A stretch of DNA of 64,000 nt from Serinus canaria (lineage: Eukaryota > Chordata > Aves > Passeriformes > Fringillidae). The stretch is from positions 4,483,234 through 4,547,233 of the forward strand of contig NC_066337.1 of assembly GCF_022539315.1 (NCBI RefSeq), given 5' to 3'. Both the position numbers and the translations under genes were made by a program. The notes under the pieces were generated by a model that did no database searches, was not told where the DNA came from, and worked only from the letters and a program-made list of their open reading frames with translations. Below are positions 59,056-64,000 of this stretch, in pieces; the stretch's first letter is position 1; every line of letters starts with the position of its first letter.

Positions 59056-59510
59056 TAAATATCAGCAAATTATATTACAATAATAATATCAGCAAATATA
59101 ATAATATCAGCCATATAATAATAATAATAATAAATATCAGCAAATTATACTATAATAAAAATATCAGCAAATATAATAATAATATCAGCCATATAATAAT
59201 AATAATATTAATAATAATAATAATATCAGCAAATTATAGTATAATAATAACATCAGCAAATATAATAATAATATCAGCCATATAATAATAATATCAGCAA
59301 ATTATTTATAATAATAATATCAGCAAATATAATAATAAGTATCAGCATAATAATAATAATAATAAAATAATAATAAGAAAATAATAATCAAAGAATGAAT
59401 AATAATAATAATGCAAAGATAAGAATAATCAAATAAATAATAATAATATATAATAATAATAATGATAATAATAATAATACTGATAATAATAATAATAATG
59501 ATAATAATAG
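58978..59510. repeat. AAT trinucleotide array with nested ATATCAGCAAAT repeat
   Basis: A pure AAT run (about 58982-59052), then a region where AATAATAATATCAGCAAATTA and AATATCAGCCATATAATA alternate, then AAT again with ATG/ACT variants to 59510. Confidence 0.96.
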
Positions 59511-60198
59511 TCAGGCAGCCTGTGCTAGCTTGGTGGGTGCTGGGTGAGTCCCAAGGATAACACCCTGCTTGTTTGGCTGGGAATTAATCCATTACATTAA
59601 TGAATGTGAATGGAATTCCATCCCATGAGTACAAGTGAAAAAGTGTGGCTCATGAAGGGAAGGGGGCTGAGGGGATGTTCCAGACTCAGATTTCCAGAAT
59701 CCAGCTTTTCCCTGTGGTGCAAGGGTCAAATCCACCTGAGGGTTTGTGCCCCTGGTGCAGTTCTCTCCCAGCCCCATCCTGCACATCACGCAGGAGCCAA
59801 GGTCAGCGCGGTGGGTTCAGGAAGGAAAAGGACTGGCAGGACAAATGTCACCCTCAGCCTTCTTTAATTGCTTTTTAAGAAATAAATGTGCCTGTGTATG
59901 TTCTGAATCTGGGGAAGGGCAGCACCGTTATTTTGGCCAGGGAGAAGATTCCATCTGGTGTGAAAAGCTCAGTGATCTCACCCAAACCCAGCAGGAATAG
60001 GCCTGGCTTGTCGTGTCTGGTCACATTTCCATCGTGGGGAGCTGAATTTGGGCTCGGTGTCTTTCCCCCAGCACTTTATTCCCTCTAAATTAAAATTAAA
60101 CCACTGAGGAGGATCTGCAGGCCTTTTGGTTTTTTTTATATAATTTTTTTTTGTGAGTAGAAGCCCCTGAGGTTATGAATTTTTGACTGCATGCATCC
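59511..60198. other. Unique sequence leading to let-7a-2
   Basis: No arrays in the 690 bases before the hairpin. T-rich 60127-60152 could serve as a polypyrimidine tract. Confidence 0.5.
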
Positions 60199-60270
60199 AG
60201 GTTGAGGTAGTAGGTTGTATAGTTTAGAATTACACCAAGGGAGATAACTGTACAACCTCCTAGCTTTCCT
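60199..60270 (+). ncRNA. MIRLET7A2: pre-let-7a-2 microRNA hairpin
   Basis: This is the 72-nt precursor of let-7a, the deeply conserved repressor of LIN28, RAS, HMGA2 and other growth genes. The mature 5p strand is at 60203-60224, starts TGAGGTAGTAGGTTG and matches let-7a exactly. The 3p strand is at 60248-60269 and reads CTGTACAACCTCC at its start. Human let-7a-2-3p has G where this copy has the second A of ACAACC, so a G:U wobble in the stem becomes an A:U pair here. The terminal loop, including AAGGGAGATAA, matches let-7a-2 rather than let-7a-1, a-3 or c, with one C-for-T change (TTACACC). The precursor sits 7.03 kb downstream of mir-100, same strand. A strong 5' splice site (GCAG/GTAAGA) follows at 60354/60355, so the hairpin may lie inside or just before an exon end of the host transcript. 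LIN28 binding to the GGAG element in the loop is known for this family, and GGAG is present at 60239-60242. Confidence 0.97.
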
Positions 60271-60354
60271 TGGGTCTTGCACACACCGGCGTGAGGAGCG
60301 ACCAAAAATCCTCAGCACTCCTTGCTCTGGACACCTGGAACAGGAAAAGAGCAG

Positions 60355-60363
60355 GTAAGACCA
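60355..60363 (+). promoter_or_regulatory. Strong 5' splice site 85 bp after let-7a-2
   Basis: GCAG/GTAAGACC is a near-consensus donor. The closest upstream acceptor-like run is the T-rich stretch ending in TAG at 60160, which would place let-7a-2 inside an exon of about 194 bases; a longer exon or an unused site is equally possible. If used, splicing and Drosha cleavage would compete or be coupled here. Confidence 0.3.
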
Positions 60364-60497
60364 GCTGGAAAACCTTTTTGGAATCCTTCTGCCTCTCTAG
60401 AATGATCAGAATGTTGATTTTATAGATGTTGTTTCTTGTTGGTGCTGTTTGGTTTGAGTTTGTAGCAAATCCAGTGATGTTTGTCTTCCTTCATCAG

Positions 60498-60586
60498 CCC
60501 TCGAGCCTGGTGGTGTTAACATTCCCAAAAAAGCACCATGGCAACCTCCCAGTGCTCCTGCCTGCATGGCCAGCAAGTCTCCAAAG
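60498..60586 (+). other. Candidate 89-bp exon of the host lncRNA
   Basis: A pyrimidine-rich 3' splice site (TTTGTCTTCCTTCATCAG, ending 60497) is followed 89 bases later by a 5' splice site (CCAAAG/GTAAAA, GT at 60587-60588). The interval is unique sequence, with no microsatellite or CR1. It lies 230 bp downstream of let-7a-2 on the same strand. Short exons are typical of MIR100HG. No long frame is needed or seen. This is a splice-signal prediction only. Confidence 0.35.
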
Positions 60587-60675
60587 GTAAAAATATCCTG
60601 TGGTTTTTTCCCTCCTTCCCATTAGTCCTTGGTTGGCTCCGTTAATTCTACACGGGGGGTTAAACAAGGCTGGTG

Positions 60676-61400
60676 ATTCCAGAGAAAGCCTTGGAGGGTT
60701 TATCCAGAGATTTACTCCAGAGAAAGCCTTGGAGGGTTTATCCAGAGATTCCAGATAACTCCTTGGAGGGTTTATCCAGATATTCCAGAGAAAGCCTTGG
60801 AGGGTTTATCCAGAGATTTATTCCAGATAAAGCCTTGGAGGGTTTATCCAGATATTCCAGAGAAAGCCTTGGAGGGTTTATCCAGATATTCCTGATAAAG
60901 CCTTGGAAGTTTTTATCCAACGATTTATTCCAGATAAAGCCTTGGAGGGTTTATCCAGATATTCCTGATAAAGCCTTGGAGGCCTTATCCAGATATTTAT
61001 TCCAGATAAATCATTGGAAGTTTTTATCCAACGATTTATTCCAGATAAAGCCTTGAAGGGTTTATCCAGAGATTTATTCCAGATAAATCCTTGGAGGGTT
61101 TATCCAGAGATTTATTCCAGAGAAAGCCTTGGAGGGTTTATCCAGAGATTCCAGATAACTCCTTGGAGGGGTTATCCAGAGATTTATTCCAGATAAAGCC
61201 TTGGAGGGTTTATCCAGAGATTTACTCCAGAGAAAGCCTTGAAGGGTTTATCCAGAGATTTATTCCAGAGAAAGCCTTGGAGGTTTTATCCAGATATTCC
61301 AGAGAAAGCCTTGGAGGGTTTATCCAGAGATTTATTCTAGATAAATCCTTGGAAGGTTTTATCCAGAGATTTATTCCAGATAAATCCTTGGAGGGTTTTG
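60676..61400. repeat. Minisatellite downstream of let-7a-2 (TTATCCAGAGATTTATTCCA type)
   Basis: Units of about 30 and 37 bases: CAGAGAAAGCCTTGGAGGGT followed by TTATCCAGAGATTTATTC or the shorter TTATCCAGATATTC; GATAAAGCC, GATAAATCC and GATAACTCC variants. About 21 copies. Confidence 0.96.
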
Positions 61401-61648
61401 GTGGAAGTACCTGAATCAGGAGAGCTGTTCCTTGGGAATATCCAGTGGAATACACTCAGCTGAAGTTTTTGGAGATTTTTAGGGGTTTTAGTCATTAAAA
61501 TTGGGTGTTTCAAAGCAGAGGTTTGCCTCTCCCTTCCAGTTGGGTGAAGGAGATGGGGAACACCCCAAATGTGGTGGAGGAGCTGTGGGACCCAAAACCC
61601 CACATTTCTGGTGTGTTTTCCAGGCCTAAAATGCAGGGAAATGGGAAT

Positions 61649-61793
61649 ATTTATTCCAGATAAATCCATGGAGGGTTTATCCAGAGATTTATTCCAGATA
61701 AATCCTTGGAGGGTTTATCCAGATATTCCAGATAAAGCCTTGGAGGTTTTATCCAGAGTTTTATTCCAGATAAATCCTTGGAGGGTTTTGGTG
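61649..61793. repeat. Second block of the same minisatellite, four units
   Basis: Identical unit types (GATAAATCCATGGAGGGTTT, GATAAAGCCTTGGAGGTTTT). It sits between the two copies of the flanking duplicated segment. Confidence 0.96.
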
Positions 61794-61863
61794 AAAGTAC
61801 CTGAATCAGGCGAGCTGTTCCTTGGGAATATCCAGTGGAATGCATTCAGCTGAAATTTTGGGG

Positions 61864-61912
61864 GATTTTTAGGGTTTTTGTCCATTAAAATTGGACAAAA
61901 ACCCTAAAAATC
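61864..61912. repeat. Perfect 21-bp inverted repeat with 7-base loop
   Basis: The left arm 61864-61884 (GATTTTTAGGGTTTTTGTCC plus A) is exactly complementary to the right arm 61892-61912, with loop TTAAAAT. In the sister copy (around 61474-61520) the right arm is absent and GGGTGTTTCAAAGC follows instead. Confidence 0.97.
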
Positions 61913-62112
61913 AAAGCAGATGTTTGCCTCTCCCTTCCAGTTTGGGTGAAGGAGATGGGGAACACCCCAAATGTGGTGGAGGAGCTGTGGGACCAAACCC
62001 CACATTTCTGGTGTATTTTCCAGGTCTAAAATGCAGGGAATTGGGAACATCCAATTCACCCAACTGCTCCTGAAACCCTTGGGTTTATTTGCCTGAATTT
62101 TGGAGACCTGAA

Positions 62113-62161
62113 AAACCCTTGAAAGTCTCCTCAAGCTGGAAGAGGAGACTTTCAAGGGTTT
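62113..62161. repeat. Perfect 20-bp inverted repeat with 9-base loop
   Basis: AAACCCTTGAAAGTCTCCTC (62113-62132) is exactly complementary to 62142-62161, with loop AAGCTGGAA. If transcribed it gives a fully paired short hairpin in the host transcript. Confidence 0.97.
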
Positions 62162-62855
62162 CAAAGTGAACATTTCCATGCTGGCAGCACTCAGGGTTCA
62201 GGTCCTCTGGGGGAAGGTGGTGGCCACAACCCTTGGGCAGGGCCCAGGACCTGAATTTCAATCTTTTCCCTCTCTAGATGAGTAATTCTGGCAAGGTTCT
62301 CTGAGTTCCCAGAATTAAGAGGCTCTGTCTCTTCCCAAACTTGTTCAGTTGGTGAAGGGAAATGAAGAGCAGGCACTGGGTTAATTTCATTAAATTAATC
62401 TGGAAGTGTGAAAGTGAACACCATAATCTGAAAGTGTGAACGCCATAATGATATTTCAAGGCACGTAAATAACCCAAAAATTGGGTTTTTTTCTGGTAAA
62501 GCAGCCCTTAAAAACCTGAATATCTTCAAATCCCTGTTTGCTGAAGGCAGAGAGAGCTGTGAGGGTTACTCAGGGCTCACTTGGGAGTTCTTCCAAGTGT
62601 GGATTCATGGGATTTTATCCCGTTTTGCTTCCAGAGAGGTTCCAGGTAGCCCTGCCGTGGTTTGCAGCTCCTCAGGAGGAGGGGAGGCTGAGGGGGAGCA
62701 CAAGGCTGCTCTGTGTTTAGGGAGCCACATGGCCCAGACACTGAGGAATCCTCCTGGCACCTTCCAGGCTCTGCCTTATTTCCCCCCCATGAATCTTTCT
62801 GCAGATGGAAGTGCACATTTTCAGCTGCATTCATTCCCATCCAACACTGAGGGGT
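62162..62855. other. Unique sequence, no gene seen
   Basis: Nothing recognised; a local GTGTGAA-type doublet near 62406-62450. Confidence 0.45.
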
Positions 62856-62942
62856 TTTGGGTTTTTTAACCTGTTTGGGACTTCTTTAGGAACAGCTTTG
62901 TGAATAATCCCAAATAAGAACATGCTATTCTTTATTTTTGGT

Positions 62943-62974
<32 letters not shown>

Positions 62975-64000
62975 TGGTTCTTTAACCTGTTTGGGACTCT
63001 TTAGGAGCAACTTTGTGAATAATCCCAAATAAAAACATGCTATTCTTTTTTTTTTTTTTTGGTATTTTTGTGGTTTTTTAACCTGTTTGGGAATTCTCTA
63101 GGAACAGCTTTATGAATAATCCCAAATGAAAACATGCTATTTTTTTTTTAACTTTTTTGAGGTTTCTTAACCTGTTTGGGACTTCTTTAGGAACAGTTTT
63201 ATGAATAATCCCAAATAAGAAAATGCTCTTCTTTTTTGGGGTATTTTTTTTGTTTTTTAACCTATTTAGGACTTTGTTAGGAGCAGCTTTGTGGATAAAC
63301 CCAGTTAAGAACCAGCTCTTCTTTTTTTTCTTTTTTTTTTTTTTATTGTGGTTCTTTAACCTGTTTGGGACTCTTTAGGAGCAATTTTGTGAATAATCCC
63401 AAATAGGAACATGTTCTTCTTTTTTTGGGTATTTTTTGTGGGTTTTTTAACCTGTTGGGGACTCTTTAGGAGCAGCTTTATGAATAATCCCAAATAGGAA
63501 CATGCTATTATTTTTAATTTTTTTAAACCTGTTTGGGGCTTCGTTAGGAGCAGCTTTGTGAATAAACCCAAATAAGAACAGGCTCTTCTTTTTTTTAGGG
63601 TTTCCTTTTTGTGGTTTTTTAACCTGTTTGTGACTCTCTCAGAGCAACTTTATGAATAAACCCAAATAAGAACTGGCTGTTCTTTTTTCAGGTATTTTTT
63701 GTGGTTTTTAACCTGTTTAGGACTTCTTTAGGAGCAGTTTTATGAATAAACCCAAATAAGAACTGGCTCTTCTTTTTTGTTTTTCTTTTTTTTTTTTTTT
63801 TTTGTGGTTTTTTAACCTGTTGGGAACTCTTTAGCAACAGCTTTCTAAATAATCACAGGCTCTTGTTTGTTTTTTTTTTTTTCTTGTTTTTTTTTTTAAC
63901 CTGTTTGGGACTTCTTTAGGAGCATCTTTATGAATAATCCCAAATAGGAACATTAGGAATGCTATTTTTTTTTTTTAACCTGTTTGGGACTCTTTAGGAG
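62856..64000. repeat. Tandem array with poly-T, units of about 75-117 bp, at least 13 copies, runs off the window
   Basis: AACCTGTTTGGGACT(TCT)TTAGG, then AGCAGCTTTGTGAATAATCC, CAAATAAGAACATGCT and a T-rich tract of 8-33 bases. The tracts differ widely in length between units while the core is stable. T tracts on the + strand give poly-K frames on the minus strand, which are artefacts. Confidence 0.95.

Larger units (their letters stand above)
61398..62048. repeat. Direct duplication of the minisatellite flank, 391-bp offset
   Basis: Copy one about 61398-61650, copy two about 61789-62043. Both begin TTTTGGTGRAAGTACCTGAATC, share CTTGGGAATATCCAGTGGAA, GTTTGCCTCTCCCTTCCAGT, AACACCCCAAATGTGGTGGA and CCACATTTCTGGTGT. 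With the short minisatellite block between them they form a higher-order unit. Copy two contains a perfect hairpin absent from copy one. Confidence 0.94.
43660..64000 (+). ncRNA. MIR100HG: Inferred host lncRNA of the miR-100/let-7a-2 cluster (MIR100HG-like), partial
   Basis: In vertebrates mir-100, let-7a-2 and mir-125b-1 are processed from one long noncoding primary transcript, MIR100HG, transcribed in that order. Both hairpins found here lie on the + strand in the expected order, so a + strand host transcript must cross at least 53.1-60.3 kb and continue past the right edge toward mir-125b-1. The left limit given is the CpG-rich block near 43.7 kb, the best promoter candidate by sequence. 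The mammalian gene is very long with several promoters, so transcription may well start further left, even outside the window. Candidate exons are listed separately. No conserved coding frame is seen across the interval. The existence of the host transcript is well grounded in the family; its ends and exons here are inference. Confidence 0.5.

Noticed and set aside
60271..64000. mir-125b-1, the third member of the cluster
   Set aside because: The mature start TCCCTGAGACCC was not found after let-7a-2; in mammals it lies tens of kb further on, so it is expected outside the window.

Overview
The window looks like songbird (passerine) nuclear DNA, most likely from a GC-rich microchromosome equivalent to chicken chromosome 24. 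Several antisense and sense CR1 LINE 3' ends are present, including the typical bird run GGTTTGGGCTGGGAAGGACC (about 23255), together with LTR-like elements whose sequence I recall from passerine genomes, very frequent minisatellites, and vertebrate CpG depletion broken by small CpG-rich islands. I find no protein-coding gene. All of the long open frames I examined lie in tandem arrays or are uninterrupted by chance. Two genes are certain: the microRNA hairpins mir-100 (53157-53236) and let-7a-2 (60199-60270), both on the + strand and 7 kb apart. In vertebrates these belong to the mir-100/let-7a-2/mir-125b-1 cluster hosted by the lncRNA MIR100HG, so the window is read as the 5' and middle part of that locus. 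mir-125b-1 is not seen and should lie beyond the right edge. Layout: 1-13 kb is mostly unique intron-like or intergenic sequence with a 40-bp minisatellite (6.2-6.7 kb), an 18-bp minisatellite (6.9-7.5 kb) and a 558-bp-offset duplication carrying CR1. 12.9-19.3 kb is bounded by two inverted copies of one segment and packed with AT-rich, CTG, 18-bp, 195-bp and about 55-bp arrays. 20.6-21.2 kb is a palindromic AT-rich array. 23.2-24.1 kb holds CR1 fragments and a long CATC tract. 27.1-28.5 kb holds a two-copy duplication, a CpG-rich block and a possible LTR. 28.5-33 kb is largely repeat-poor and contains a candidate short exon. 34-43.5 kb alternates unique DNA with tandem arrays, including a seven-copy array with an exact 101-bp period. 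43.5-45 kb contains the best CpG-island promoter candidate, about 9.4 kb upstream of mir-100. 45.9-46.9 kb is a dimeric higher-order repeat. 48.2-49.2 kb is a purine-rich minisatellite. 50.6-51.4 kb holds two more arrays. From 53 kb the microRNA part begins, with LTR-like insertions, GATA, 14-bp, pentanucleotide, AATGGCACA-type and AAT arrays packed between the two hairpins. Downstream of let-7a-2 come a candidate exon, a minisatellite with a duplicated flank, two perfect 20-21 bp hairpins and a poly-T-rich array that runs off the window. Function: one long primary transcript probably crosses the right part of the window from left to right. Drosha/DGCR8 and Dicer would release miR-100 and let-7a from it, while short exons with good splice sites would make up the spliced lncRNA. 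The exons and promoters are inferred from splice and CpG signals only. Tandem arrays make up roughly a quarter to 30 percent of the window by my rough addition of their lengths.
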